From the NCBI GenBank assembly GCA_963754125.1, contig CAVWEX010000001.1, forward strand, positions 186,001-250,000: a stretch of 64,000 nucleotides of DNA. The letters run 5' to 3'. The position numbers and the translations under genes are program-made. This DNA is from RPQJ01 sp963754125. GTDB lineage: Bacteria > Pseudomonadota > Gammaproteobacteria > Steroidobacterales > Steroidobacteraceae. The notes beneath the pieces were generated by a model that was not told where the DNA came from, made no database searches, and saw only the letters and a program-made list of their open reading frames with translations. Numbering within the stretch: position 1 is the stretch's first letter; each line of letters starts with the position of its first letter. This document shows, in pieces, positions 23,107 to 33,978 of this stretch.

Positions 23107-23886
23107 TCAGTGCGCCTGCTGGTGCGTGAAGTACACGAGGGCCACGCCGATGCCGATGAACAGCACCTGCTCGAGGCCCGCACGCAGGTCCACGCGGCGA
23201 TGCAGCCCCGGGATGAGGTCCGCGACCGCCACGTAGATGAAGCTCGAGGCCGCGAACGCAAGCGCATAGGGCAGCAGGTGCAGGGCCGCGCCGAGCGCGA
23301 AGTAGGCCACCACGCCGCCCACCACCGACGTCAGGCTGGTGAGCAGGTTGAGCGCCAGCGCGCGGCGGCGCGACAGCCCGCCGTGCAGCAGGATCGCGAG
23401 GTCGCCGACTTCCTGCGGGATCTCGTGCGCAAACACCGCCGCCGCCGTGACGATCCCGAGCCGGGTGTCGGTCATGAAGGCCGCCGCCACCAGCACGCCG
23501 TCGAGCACGTTGTGGAAGCCGTCGCCCATCAGGATCATCCGCGCCGAGGCGGCGTCGCGCGCGGCGTGGCTCGGCGAGTGCATCTCGCAGGGATCGTCGT
23601 GGCAGTGCCGCCACAGCACGAACTTCTCGAGCAGGAAGAAGGTGAGGATGCCCAGCAGCAGCGCGAGCCCGACCGGGTGCGCGCCCCCGGGCCCCAGCGT
23701 GTCGAGCGCATGCGGCATGAGCCCGAGGAAGGCCGCGCCGAGCAGCGCGCCGGTGGCGAGGCTCACGAGGTGCGGCAGCACCGCCGCACGGCGCGCGGCG
23801 CCCAGCGCAAGGAAGGCGGAGGCGGCTAGCGCGCTCAGGAAGCCGCTCAGGACCGTAAAGGCGACGATCAGGCCGAGGGTGCTCAC
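23107..23886 (-). CDS. ZIP family divalent metal transporter
   Basis: 259-aa inner-membrane transporter for Zn2+ and possibly Fe2+ or Mn2+. About eight membrane helices; TM4 carries the metal-binding DGFHNVLDG and TM5 carries FAHEIPQEVGD, the two ZIP signatures. A His/Cys-containing loop (RHCHDDPCEMHSPSH, residues ~105-119) sits between TM3 and TM4, as in many ZIPs. It lies between pgeF and clpB, which are adjacent in many gammaproteobacteria, so it looks like a local insertion. No Zur-like palindrome was noticed upstream. Confidence 0.88.
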   Translation of the reverse strand: MSTLGLIVAFTVLSGFLSALAASAFLALGAARRAAVLPHLVSLATGALLGAAFLGLMPHALDTLGPGGAHPVGLALLLGILTFFLLEKFVLWRHCHDDPCEMHSPSHAARDAASARMILMGDGFHNVLDGVLVAAAFMTDTRLGIVTAAAVFAHEIPQEVGDLAILLHGGLSRRRALALNLLTSLTSVVGGVVAYFALGAALHLLPYALAFAASSFIYVAVADLIPGLHRRVDLRAGLEQVLFIGIGVALVYFTHQQAH

Positions 23887-23930
23887 GGGAATCCGCGGTG
23901 GGGTCTTTTCGAGTCAGCCTAGCACGGCCG

Positions 23931-24677
23931 TCAAGCGAGCCAGGCCAGCGTCGCCATGCGACCGGTGACGCCGTCGCGGCGGAACGAGAAGAAGCGCTCG
24001 CGGTCGCGATGGGTGCACCAGCCGCCGCCGTGCACCGCGCCCACCCCGGCCGCTCCGAGCGCGAGGCTCGCCAGCCGGTACAGGTCGGCGAGGTAGCGAC
24101 CGCGCTCGTTGCGTACGAAGCAGGCCTCGCTGCCCGGCAAGCGAGCCGCATAGGCCTCGCGCACCTCCGCCCCGACCTCGAAGGCCTCCGGGCCGATGGC
24201 GGGCCCGAGCCAGGCATGAAGTTCGCGGGCCGCGACGCCGAGTGCGGCGACCGTCGCCGCGAGGACGCCGCCGAGCAGTCCGCGCCACCCGGCATGCGCG
24301 ACGGCGACGCGCGTGCCGTCGCGGTCGGCCAGGACCACGGGCAGGCAGTCGGCCGTCATCACCGCGCACACGCGGCCCGGCTCGAATGCCACCGCGGCAT
24401 CGGCGCGCAGGCCGGATCGCCCGCGCCGGCGTGCCGCACGACGTCCGATGCCGTGCACCTGCTCGAGCCAGAGTGGCTCCGCCGGCAGCTGCGCCGCTAC
24501 TCGCAGCAGCCGCCGGTTGGCGGCGACCGCCGCGGGTCGGTCGCCGACGTGGGCCGCCAGGTTGAGCGACGCATAGGGGCCCTCGCTCACGCCACCGCTC
24601 CTCAGCGTGGAGACGACCTTCACCCGCCCGGCAAGCGGCCAGTCCGGGGCGATCCAGCCGATGGCGGTCGCGGTCAT
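23931..24677 (-). CDS. pgeF: Peptidoglycan editing factor PgeF (YfiH / multicopper-oxidase-like)
   Basis: 249 aa. The family is a purine/peptidoglycan-editing factor that removes misincorporated L-Ser from UDP-MurNAc precursors; some members oxidise polyphenols. Conserved blocks: SEGPYASLNLAAHVGDRP, LEQVHG, VMTADCLPVVLAD with the metal Cys, VAHAGWRGLLGGV with the metal His, and the C-terminal GGWCTHRDRERFFSFRRD. Start ATG overlaps the rluD stop by 4 nt (ATGA), so the pair is coupled, as in many gammaproteobacteria. Confidence 0.9.
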   Translation of the reverse strand: MTATAIGWIAPDWPLAGRVKVVSTLRSGGVSEGPYASLNLAAHVGDRPAAVAANRRLLRVAAQLPAEPLWLEQVHGIGRRAARRRGRSGLRADAAVAFEPGRVCAVMTADCLPVVLADRDGTRVAVAHAGWRGLLGGVLAATVAALGVAARELHAWLGPAIGPEAFEVGAEVREAYAARLPGSEACFVRNERGRYLADLYRLASLALGAAGVGAVHGGGWCTHRDRERFFSFRRDGVTGRMATLAWLA

Positions 24678-25633
24678 CGCGCACGCTCGAGGGTTGCGAG
24701 CGCCTCGAGCAGCGCGAGCATGTCCGCCGGCAGCGGACTGCGGCACTCGATGGGCTTGCCGGTCACGGGATGGTCGAACTGCAGGCGCGCGGCGTGCAGC
24801 GCCTGCCGCGGAAAATCGCGCAGGGCCTGGCGCAGCGCCTCGCTCGCGCCCTTGGGCAGGGTGAGCCGGCCGCCGTAGACGCGGTCGCCCACGATCGGGT
24901 AGCCGGCGTGCGCGAGGTGCACGCGGATCTGGTGCGTGCGACCGGTCTCGAGCTGCACGCGCACGTGCGTGTACCCCTCGTAGCGGCGGATCACGCGATA
25001 GTGCGTGACCGACTCGCGGCCGCCGTCGCGCACGGCCATGCGCACGCGGTCGGTGGGATGCCGCTCGATCGGCGCGTCCACGGTGCCGCCCGCGGTCATC
25101 ACGCCGCGGCAGATGGCCTCGTACTCGCGGTGCACCTCCCGGTCGCCGAGCATGCGCACGAGGGCGGTGTGCGCCGGCAGCGTCCGCGCCACGACCAGCA
25201 GGCCGCTCGTGTCCTTGTCGAGCCGGTGGACGATGCCCGCGCGCGGCAGGGCCGCGAGCCCGGGGTCGAGCGCCAGCAGCGCGTTCTGCAGCGTCTGGTC
25301 CGGATTGCCGGCCCCCGGATGCACGACCAGGCCGGCGGGCTTGTCCACGACGATGAGGTGCTTGTCCTCGTGCACCAGCACGAGCGGGATCGGCTGGGCC
25401 ACGGCACGGGTGTCCTCGGGCAGCGTCGCCGCCAGTACCACCGACTCACCGCCGCTGACCTTGTCGCGCGGCCGCCGCACCGCGCCGTCCACCAGAATCT
25501 CGCCGGACTCGATCCAGGCCTTGAGCCGGCTGCGGGAGTACTCCGGCAGCAGCGACGCGAGCGCCTGGTCGAGGCGCTGGCCCGCCTGCTCCGGCGGGAT
25601 CGTGAGCGAAAGCTGCAGCATCTGGCCGGTCAT
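24674..25633 (-). CDS. rluD: 23S rRNA pseudouridine synthase RluD
   Basis: Isomerises uridines of 23S rRNA helix 69 (positions 1911, 1915 and 1917 in E. coli). N-terminal S4 RNA-binding domain (RLDQALASLLPEYSRSRLKAWI), then the RluA-family catalytic motif GIVHRLDKDTSGLLVVA with the catalytic Asp, and ETGRTHQIRVHLAHAGYPIVGD. 319 aa from the ATG at 25633; the frame is open upstream but would run into the divergent bamD promoter. Synteny with pgeF, clpB and bamD supports RluD over RluA or RluC. Confidence 0.92.
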   Translation of the reverse strand: MTGQMLQLSLTIPPEQAGQRLDQALASLLPEYSRSRLKAWIESGEILVDGAVRRPRDKVSGGESVVLAATLPEDTRAVAQPIPLVLVHEDKHLIVVDKPAGLVVHPGAGNPDQTLQNALLALDPGLAALPRAGIVHRLDKDTSGLLVVARTLPAHTALVRMLGDREVHREYEAICRGVMTAGGTVDAPIERHPTDRVRMAVRDGGRESVTHYRVIRRYEGYTHVRVQLETGRTHQIRVHLAHAGYPIVGDRVYGGRLTLPKGASEALRQALRDFPRQALHAARLQFDHPVTGKPIECRSPLPADMLALLEALATLERAR

Positions 25634-25700
25634 GGGCAGCGATTGTGTCCCAGGGAATGGGCCGGAAGTGTACCGAGGTCCGTCGCCGACGCTGTTTCGA

Positions 25701-25706
25701 TATACT
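25701..25706 (+). promoter_or_regulatory. Candidate -10 element of bamD
   Basis: TATACT at this position, about 37 nt before the GTG start, in the rluD/bamD divergent gap. The -35 region is weak. Confidence 0.4.
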
Positions 25707-25743
25707 TCGCGCCCCCGCTTTCGACCCACAGGTCCCCACTGGC

Positions 25744-27177
25744 GTGCCCAAGCAGCTCTCCCGCCGCCCGCTGATCGTGCCCATGCTCGCGCTGGCCGTC
25801 GTCGCAGCGTCGGGCTGCAAGGGCCGCGGCCAGGAATCCGAAATGCGGGGCTCGCCGGAGCGCATCTTCAGCGACGCGGTGCGCGACATTGCCGGCGGCA
25901 ACTACCCGGAAGGCATCCGCAAGCTCGAGGCGCTCGAGGCGCGGTACCCGTTCAGCGAGCCCGCCAAGCAGGCGCAGCTCGACCTGATGTACGCCTACTA
26001 CAAGAACCGCGAGGCCGACTCCGCGATCGACCAGGCCGACCAGTTCATCCGCGAGAACCCGACGCATCCGCGCGTGGATTACGCCTACTACATCCGGGGC
26101 CTGGTGCACTTCGAGGCAGGCGCGAACTGGCTCGAGCGCGTCTTCAAGGCCGACATGACCAAGCGGCCGCCGCAGGAGGCGCGCCAGTCCCTGCAGTCCT
26201 TCCAGACCCTGGTACAGAGCTACCCGAAGAGCCCGTATGCGGCCGATGCACGGCAACGCATCGTCTACCTGCGCAACCGCCTCGCCGACTATGAGCTGGC
26301 CGTGGCCAGGTACTACATGCAGCGCGGCGCCTACGTCGGCGCGCTCAACCGCGCCCGCAACCTGATCGAGAGCTACGACGGCGCGCCGGCGGCGCTCGAG
26401 GCCCTGAAGCTCGGGGAGGAGGCCTATCGCCGCCTCGGCATGGACGACCTGGCGGCGGTCGCGAATGCCATCCACACCGGCAATGCCAACGCGCCGGATC
26501 TCGTCGGCGCGCCGGCGGCCGGCACGGTCGGAGCCGCCGGGATGGCGATGTCCCAGCAAACCGGTGCAGGCGCGCCGCCGGGTCCGCCCGTTCGCGCCGG
26601 CCGCTGGGAGGCCCGCGTGGGCGCGGGGCTCGCGAACTCGGCCGACGTCGATTTCAAGGGAGGCACGACGGCCGAGATCGACAGCGGCGTCGGCTTCCTG
26701 CTCGGCGTCGGCTACCACTTCAACGACCGGCTCCAGTTCGGCGCGACCTTTGGCTACGACCAGAAGGACTACGAGGTCGAGGTCGTGGGCGACGACCCGG
26801 ACGAGTCCTTCACGAGCAAGGGCAGCCTCGACTCGACGTCGCTCATGCTCGACGTCATCTACAACTTCCTGACCGGACCGTTCACGCCGTACGTGTCCGG
26901 CGGCGTCGGTTGGTCCTGGATCGACACGAACATCGCGAGCGCACCGCCCGAGATCGGCTGCTGGTGGCATCCCTGGTACGGCTACGTCTGCACCAGCTTC
27001 CAGGACACGCGGACGGTCGACGGTCTCGCCTACCAGCTCGGCGTGGGCATGCGCTACGACTTCAGCGACGTGCTGGCCGCCGACGGCGCCTACACCATGC
27101 GATGGGTGGACTTCGAGAACGCCACGGGCACGCCGTCCTTCGACGGCGTGCAGCTGAACCTCATCTGGAAATTCTGA
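25744..27177 (+). CDS. bamD: BamD lipoprotein fused to a C-terminal outer-membrane beta-barrel domain
   Basis: BamD is the essential lipoprotein of the outer-membrane beta-barrel assembly machine. The chain begins VPKQLSRRPLIVPMLALAV with the lipid Cys at residue 25 (AASGC), followed by BamD TPRs: SPERIFSDAVRDIAGGNYPE, EARYPFSEPAKQAQLDLMYA, NREADSAIDQADQFIRENP, QSYPKSPYAADARQRIVYLRN and QRGAYVGALNRARNLIESY. Normal BamD ends near residue 247. Here a Gly/Ala/Pro/Gln linker (~247-285) leads without a stop into a ~190-residue barrel (GRWEARVGAGLANSADVDF to VQLNLIWKF), whose last residue Phe fits a Bam beta-signal. No second signal peptide precedes the barrel. 477 aa in a single frame. GTG start chosen for the lipoprotein signal. 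Confidence 0.85.
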   Translation: MPKQLSRRPLIVPMLALAVVAASGCKGRGQESEMRGSPERIFSDAVRDIAGGNYPEGIRKLEALEARYPFSEPAKQAQLDLMYAYYKNREADSAIDQADQFIRENPTHPRVDYAYYIRGLVHFEAGANWLERVFKADMTKRPPQEARQSLQSFQTLVQSYPKSPYAADARQRIVYLRNRLADYELAVARYYMQRGAYVGALNRARNLIESYDGAPAALEALKLGEEAYRRLGMDDLAAVANAIHTGNANAPDLVGAPAAGTVGAAGMAMSQQTGAGAPPGPPVRAGRWEARVGAGLANSADVDFKGGTTAEIDSGVGFLLGVGYHFNDRLQFGATFGYDQKDYEVEVVGDDPDESFTSKGSLDSTSLMLDVIYNFLTGPFTPYVSGGVGWSWIDTNIASAPPEIGCWWHPWYGYVCTSFQDTRTVDGLAYQLGVGMRYDFSDVLAADGAYTMRWVDFENATGTPSFDGVQLNLIWKF

Positions 27178-27190
27178 ACCGGCGACTCGC

Positions 27191-27210
27191 CTGTCGCCAA
27201 ATGGCGACAG
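27191..27210 (+). terminator. Hairpin after bamD fusion gene
   Basis: CTGTCGCC and GGCGACAG form a perfect 8-bp stem around AAAT, 13 nt after the stop. The tail (CTTGCGG) is not T-rich, so intrinsic termination would be weak. Confidence 0.45.
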
Positions 27211-27285
27211 CTTGCGGCCGCGTCGATTGCTGCACCGCACCTAAGATGGTGCCTTCCCCCGAATCCCCGGGGTGCGGCGTTGATC

Positions 27286-29960
27286 ATGAAGCACTGGCCG
27301 AGTCTGCTGATCCTTGCGGCGTTCGCCGCCTTGACCATCGCCGCCTGGGCGTTCGCGAACCAGCCGCAATCGGAGCCGGCCTGGCCCTCGCGGGTCCAGG
27401 GCTTCTCGTTCCAGCCCTTCCAGAAGGACCAGGACGCGATCGCGCGGGACGAACCGACGCGCCAGCAGATCGAGGGCGACCTCAGGGTCCTCGGCGGCGA
27501 GGACCCGGTCGGTCCGCACCTACAGCTCGCTCGGCTCCCTCGGCGAGATCCCGGCGCTGGCGGCACGCCAGGGCGTCGACGTGACGGTCGGAGCATGGCT
27601 CGACTCCGATCACGAGCGTAACGAGGCGGAGGTCGCTCGCGCGATCGAGCTCGCGAAGCGCCACCGCAATGTCGAGCGCCTGGTGATCGGCAACGAGGTC
27701 GTGCTGCGTGGCGACCTGCCGACGGAGGAACTCGTCGCGTACCTCGAGCGCGCACGGAAGGCGACACGGCAGCCCGTGAGCACCGCCGAACCCTGGCACG
27801 TCTGGATAGACCATCCGGAGCTCGTCCCGCACGTTGACTACATCGCCGTGCACATGCTGCCCTACTGGGAAGGGGTGCCGGTCGAGGATGCTGTCTCTTA
27901 CATCGCCGACAAGATGCAGCGCCTCGAGACCGCGTTCCCCGGCAAGCCGATCGTGATCGCCGAGGTCGGCTGGCCGAGCGACGGCCGAACGCGCGAGTCC
28001 GCAGTCGCCTCGCTTGCCAACCAGGCGCTGTTCCTGCGCCGTTTCCTGGACCATGCCCGGCGGGCCGGCTACTCGTATTACCTCATGGAAGCCTTCGACC
28101 AACCCTGGAAGGAGCGCTCCGAGGGCGCGGTCGGCGCGTATTGGGGCGTGTACGACGCCGATCGGGTGCAGAAGTTCGAGTTCACGGCACCGATCGTGCG
28201 GGTGCCGGGCTGGCACGTGCTCGCCGCGGCCTCCGTGATCGTCTCCGTGCTGCTGCTCGGGCTCTTCTATTTCCACAGCCGCACCCTGCAGAAGCGTGGC
28301 CGCAGCTTCCTGGCGGTCGTCGTGTATGCGACGGCGACCCTCGTCACCTGGATTCTCTACGACCTTTCGCAGCAGTACGTCACCGCGACCAGCGTGCTGG
28401 TGGGATCGGTGCTGCTCGTCGGGATGATCGGCGTGATCGCCGTGCTGCTCGCCGAGGCGCACGAGTGGGCGGAGGCGCACTGGGTCACGAGCCACGGCAG
28501 GATCCTGAGGCCGGGCATGCGGCCCGCCGCGACCCCGGGCCCGAAGGTCTCGATCCACGTGCCGGCCTACGCCGAGCCGCCGGCGATGCTGATCGCGACC
28601 CTCGATGCGCTCGCCCAGCTCGACTACCCGGACTTCGAAGTCCTGGTCGTGGACAACAACACGCGTGACGAGTCGCTGTGGCGTCCCGTGCAGGCACATT
28701 GCCGAAAGCTCGGCCCGAGATTCCGCTTCTTCCACGTGGACCCGCTGCCAGGCTACAAGGCGGGTGCGCTCAACTTCGCCCTCGATCAGACGGCGGCGGA
28801 CGCCGAGGTCGTGGCCGCGATCGACGCGGACTACGTCGTGCGTCCGGAGTGGCTGCGCGACCTCGTCCCCGCCTTCGCCAATCCGCGCACCGGGGTCGTG
28901 CAGGCGCCGCAGGACTACCGCGACGCCGGCGAGTCGGCCTTCAAGGCGATGTGCTTCGCCGAATACCGCGGCTTCTTCCACATCGGCATGGTGACGCGCA
29001 ACGAGCGCAACGCGATCATCCAGCACGGCACGATGACCATCGTCCGGCGCGAACTGCTCGAGCGCATCCGCTGGGCGGAGTGGTGCATCACCGAGGACGC
29101 GGAACTCGGCCTGCGCATTCTCGCCGAGGGCTACGAGGCGGTATACACGCCGCGCAGCTACGGCCGCGGGCTGATGCCGGACAGCTTCCTCGACTTCAAG
29201 AAGCAGCGATCCCGCTGGGCATTCGGATCCATGCAGATCATGCGGCGACACCTCGCGCTCGCTCACGCGCAAGGGTGACGGGCGCCTGACCACCGGTCAG
29301 CGTTACCACTTTCTCGCCGGCTGGCTGCCGTGGCTGGCAGATGGCTTCAACCTGCTCTTCACGGCGGCGGCGCTCGCCTGGTCGCTGGCGATGGTGGCGT
29401 TCCCGAGGCACATCCAACCGCCCTTGCTGATCTTCTCGCTGCTGCCGCTTTCGCTGTTCGTCTTCAAGCTCGTGAAGCTGCTGCACCTCTATCGCAGCCG
29501 CGTCGGCGCCACGCCGGTGCAGACGGTGGCCGCTGCAGTGGCGGGGCTCGGGCTCGCGCACACGATCGGTGCGGCGATGTTGAGCGGCCTCGTGCGGCGG
29601 GACCGGCCGTTCTTCCGCACGCCCAAGCAGGCGCCCCGCCATGCGCTCGGGCAAGCGCTGGCCGCCGCGCGCGAGGAGGCGTTCCTGATGCTCGGGCTGT
29701 GGATCGCGGCGTTCGGAGTGAGCCGGATCCCCGAGATCGACGGCAGCCTGCCCGGACTGGTCGGGAGTCCCGACCTGAGCGTGTGGGTGACGGTCCTGCT
29801 GGTACAGTCGATTCCGTACGCCGCGGCGGTCGCGGTGTCGCTGGTGAGCGCGCTCGGCTTGCCGAGCGGGTGGATCGGAGAGACCGGGGCCGCCCCACCC
29901 CAGCCGCGGCATGCCCCGATACCCCCGGCGGCCCAGCCGAGCCAGAATCCGGCGTCCTGA
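27286..29960 (+). CDS. GH17-GT2 bifunctional beta-1,3-glucan synthase, NdvB-like
   Basis: Membrane enzyme resembling the NdvB/NdvC proteins of Pseudomonas and Bradyrhizobium that make (cyclic) beta-1,3-glucans. Signal anchor MKHWPSLLILAAFAALTIAA, then a periplasmic GH17 domain (residues ~40-310) with the acid/base Glu in VIGNEVVLRG and nucleophile Glu in IVIAEVGWPSDG. Membrane helices follow, then a GT2 domain with VLVVDNNTRD, AAIDADYVV, CITEDAELGLRI and KQRSRWAFGSM, then more helices. About 890 aa. Two +1 indels (near 27493 and 29258) split it into three open frames. ATG at 27286 is preferred over the in-frame TTG at 27280. It would make periplasmic or exported glucan for osmotic adaptation, biofilm or tolerance. 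Confidence 0.85.
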
Positions 29961-29981
29961 GGTACCGGCCCACCGCCGCAC

Positions 29982-32900
29982 GTGAACGCCCAACCCGAAG
30001 AGCTGCCCGCCGGGCCACGGGCGCGCGATCAGCCACGAACTCGACGCACCGGCCCGGCTGCGCGAGATCCCCTACAACTACACGTCGTTCTCCGACCGTG
30101 AGATCGTCATCCGGCTGCTCGGGGCGGAGGTCTGGGGGCTGCTCGACGAACTGCGCAGCGAGCGCCGCACGGGACGCTCCGCGCGCATGCTCTACGAGGT
30201 CCTGGGCGACATCTGGGCCGTGCAACGCAACCCGTACCTCGAGCAGGACCTGCTCGACGACCCCCGGCGGCGCGGGCTGCTCATCGAGGCGCTCCACCAC
30301 CGCCTCGCGGAGATCGACCGGCGCCGCGACACGCAGGACCCGGACCGCGACGCCCGGGTCGCACGCCTGCTCGACGCTGCGCGCGGCGCGGTCACGGAGT
30401 TCGAGCAGTCGTTCGCCGGCACCGATGCGCTGCGACGCCGGGCCCGGCGCGAGCTCGGCCGCCACACCCGCGCCGACAACGTGTGCTTCGACCCGTATGC
30501 GCGCGTGTCGCACGCCACCGACGCCACGGACTGGCGCGTCGAGATCCCGTTCGTCGTGCTCACGCCCGACGCCGAGGACGAAGTCCCCGGGCTGGTGCGC
30601 GCCTGCATCGCGCTCGGGCTCACGGTCATCCCCCGCGGCGGCGGCACCGGCTACACGGGCAGCGCCGTCCCGCTGACGCCGACGGCGGCGGTGATCAACA
30701 CGGAGAAACTCGAGCGCGTCGGTGCGGTCGAGCACGTCGCCCTCCCCGGCATCGACACGCCCGTGCCCACGCTGCTCACCGAGGCGGGCGCGGTGACGCG
30801 CCGCGTCGAGGAGGCGGCGGCGGCCGGCGGCTTCGTGTTCGCGGTGGATCCCACCTCGGCCGACGCCTCCTGCATCGGCGGCAACATCGCGATGAACGCC
30901 GGCGGCAAGAAGGCCGTGCTGTGGGGCACGGCGCTCGACAACCTCGCCTGGTGGCGCATGGTGGATCCGCAGGGCGACTGGCTCGAGGTGACCCGCGTCG
31001 GCCACAACCTCGGGCGGATCCACGACGCAGCGACCGCGGTGTTCGATCTCGTCTGGAAGGACAGGCGGCAGCCCGCCCGACCGGGCGCGGGTGATCCGCA
31101 GCGAGCGCCTCGAGATCGAGGGCCGTCGCTTCCGCAAGGCCGGCCTCGGCAAGGACGTCACCGACAAGTTCCTCGGCGGCCTGCCCGGCGTGCAGAAGGA
31201 AGGCTGCGACGGCCTGATCACCGCGGCCCGCTGGATCGTGCACCGCATGCCCGCGCACATCCGCACGTTCTGCCTCGAGTTCTTCGGGCAGGCGCGCGAG
31301 GCGATCCCGGCGATCGTCGAGATCCGCGACCACCTCGCCCGCGCCGAGCGCGAGCACGGCGTGCGCCTCGCCGGCCTCGAGCACCTCGACGAGCGCTACC
31401 TGCGCGCCGTGGGCTACGCGACCCGCTCGAAGCGCGGCGCGCTGCCCAAGATGGTGCTGCTCGGCGACGTGGTCGGCGACGACGAGACGGCCGTCGGCCG
31501 CTGCGTGGCGGAGGTCGTGCGCCTCGCCAACGCCCGCGCCGGCGAGGGCTTCGTGGCGGTCGGGGCCGAGGCGCGCAAGGCGTTCTGGCGCGACCGCGCG
31601 CGCACCGCCGCCATCGCCCGGCACACCAATGCGTTCAAGATCAACGAGGACGTGGTGATCCCGCTCGAGCGGATGGGCGAGTACACCGACGCGATCGAGC
31701 GCATCAACATCGAGCTGTCGCTCGCGAACAAGCTGGCGATGCTGGCCGGGCTCGAGGCCTATCTCGCCGGCGAGCCGCGGGTCGGCAAGACGGGCGAGGC
31801 GGACACCGACCGGCTGTCGCGCGAGGAACTGCTCGGCGACCGCATCGAGCGGGCCGTCGAAGCCGTCGCCACGGTGCGCCGCCGCTGGCAGTGGCTGGCG
31901 GACCACCTCGACCGTCCGCTCGCCGGCTCTCTGGCGGACCTGCAGGCTCTCGGCTACGACGGCCGGTTGGAAGAGTTCGGCCGCCGCGCCGTTGCGGACC
32001 CGGCGACGCGCGTCTTCGACCTGCTGCAGGACCGCACGCTGCGCGTCTCGTGGAAGGCCGAGGTGCGCAACGAACTGCGCCGGCTATTCGCGGGAGGGCC
32101 GTTCGCGCCGCTGATCGGCGACCTCGAGGCGATCCACAAGCGGGTGCTGCGCAGCCGCGTGTTCGTGGCCCTGCACATGCACGCGGGCGACGGCAACGTG
32201 CACACCAACATCCCGGTCAACTCCGACGACTACGCGATGCTGCAGGAGGCCTACCGGGCCGTGGCGCGCATCATGCGCATCGCGCGGGACTTGGGCGGCG
32301 TGATCTCCGGCGAGCACGGCATCGGCCTCACCAAGCTCGAGTTCCTCGACGAGGCGGAAATCGCCGAGTTCCGCGCCTACAAGGCGCGCATCGACCCGGA
32401 AGGTCGCTTCAACAAGGGCATGCTGCTGCCGGGCGCGGACCTCACGCCGCGCGTACACGCCGAGCTTCAACCTGCTCGGCCACGAGTCGCTCATCATGCA
32501 GCAGTCGGACATCGCGTCGATCTCCGACGCGATCAAGGACTGCCTGCGCTGCGGCAAGTGCAAGCCGGTGTGCTCGACCCACGTGCCGCGCGCGAACCTG
32601 CTCTATTCGCCGCGCAACAAGATCCTCGCCACCTCGCTGCTGATCGAGGCGTTCCTGTACGAGGAGCAGACCCGCCGCGGCGTCTCGATCAGGCACTGGG
32701 ACGCGTTCTCGGACGTCGCCGACCACTGCACCGTCTGCCACAAGTGCGAGACGCCCTGCCCCGTGGACATCGACTTCGGCGACGTCTCGATGGCGATGCG
32801 CGACCTGCTGCGCCGGATGGGCAAGCAGCGCTTCGATCCGGGCAAGGCCGCCTCGATGCTGTTCCTGAACACGACCGACCCCGACACCATCAAGGTGGCG

Positions 32901-33956
32901 CGCAAGCTGATGATCGACTGGGGCTACAAGGCCCAGCGGCTCGGCCACCGTACGCTCCGGGTGCTGGGCCAGGCGCAGGCGAGGCGGCCGCCCGCGACGA
33001 CCGGCGGGCGGCCGCCGCTGCGCGAGCAGGTGATCCACTTCGTGAACAAGAAGATGCCGGGCGACCTGCCGAAGCGCACCGCCCGCGCGCTGCTCGACAT
33101 CGAGGACCGCAACTACGTTCCCGTGATCCGCGACCCGGCCCGCACCACGGGCGAGACCGAGGCGGTGTTCTACTTCCCGGGCTGCGGATCCGAGCGGCTG
33201 TTCTCGCAGGTGGGGCTCGCGACCCAGGCGATGCTGTGGCACGCGGGCGTGCAGACGGTGCTGCCGCCGGGGTACCTGTGCTGCGGCTACCCGCAGCGCG
33301 GCTCGGGGCAGTTCCAGCAGGCCGAGAAGATCATCACGGACAACCGCGTGCTGTTCCATCGCGTCGCGAACACGCTCAACTATCTCGACATCCGCACCGT
33401 GGTGGTGAGCTGCGGCACCTGCCACGACCAGCTGCAGGACTACCGCTTCGACGAGATCTTCCCGGGCAGCCGCATCGTCGACATCCACGAGTTCCTGCTC
33501 GAGAAGGGCGTGCGGCTCGAGGGCGTGACGGGCGCGCGCTACATGTACCACGACCCCTGCCACTCGCCCATGAAGACCCACGACCCGCTGACCGTGGTCA
33601 ACGCGCTCATGAACTCCGACGCCAACGGGCGGATCGCGCGCAACGAGCGCTGCTGCGGCGAGTCGGGCACGTTCGCGGTGTCGCGCCCCGACATCGCCAC
33701 GCAGGTGCGCTTCCGCAAGCAGCAGGAGATGGAGAAAGGCGCCGCGCGGCTGCGCGAGGACGGCTTCAAGGGCGAGGTCAAGATCCTGACCTCGTGCCCG
33801 TCCTGCCTCCAGGGACTCAAGCGCTACGACGACGACGCGGATACCGACGCCGATTACATCGTGATCGAACTGGCGAAGCACCGGCTCGGGCCGGACTGGC
33901 TCGCCGACTACGTCCGCCGCGCGAACGCCGGCGGTATCGAGCGCGTGCTGCTCTGA
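29982..33956 (+). CDS. DUF3683 / FAD-linked oxidase / Fe-S (CCG) giant oxidoreductase
   Basis: Single ~1323-aa protein. N-terminal DUF3683 (REIPYNYTSFSDREIVIRLL, ARMLYEVLGDIWAVQRNPYL), a FAD-binding oxidase of the D-lactate/glycolate type (VIPRGGGTGYTGSAVPLTP, DASCIGGNIAMNAGGKKAV), a C-terminal oxidase cap (RVFVALHMHAGDGNVHTNIP, GVISGEHGIGLTK), two 4Fe-4S motifs (CLRCGKCKPVC and CTVCHKCETPCP) and CCG-type heterodisulfide-reductase domains (YFPGCGSERLF, CCGYPQRGSGQ, RCCGESGTF). Three +1 indels (near 30012, between 31045 and 31075, near 32453) split it. Homologous one-chain proteins are common in beta- and some gammaproteobacteria. It probably feeds electrons from a 2-hydroxy acid to the membrane pool; the substrate is not established. 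The GTG start is 22 nt after the glucan synthase stop. Confidence 0.88.
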
Positions 33957-33978
33957 CGCGCGACGACGGCGCGGGCTT

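Noticed and set aside
29982..33956. Separate FAD oxidase and Fe-S reductase genes
   Set aside because: The split comes from three indels; the corrected single chain matches the known DUF3683-FAD-Fe-S architecture.
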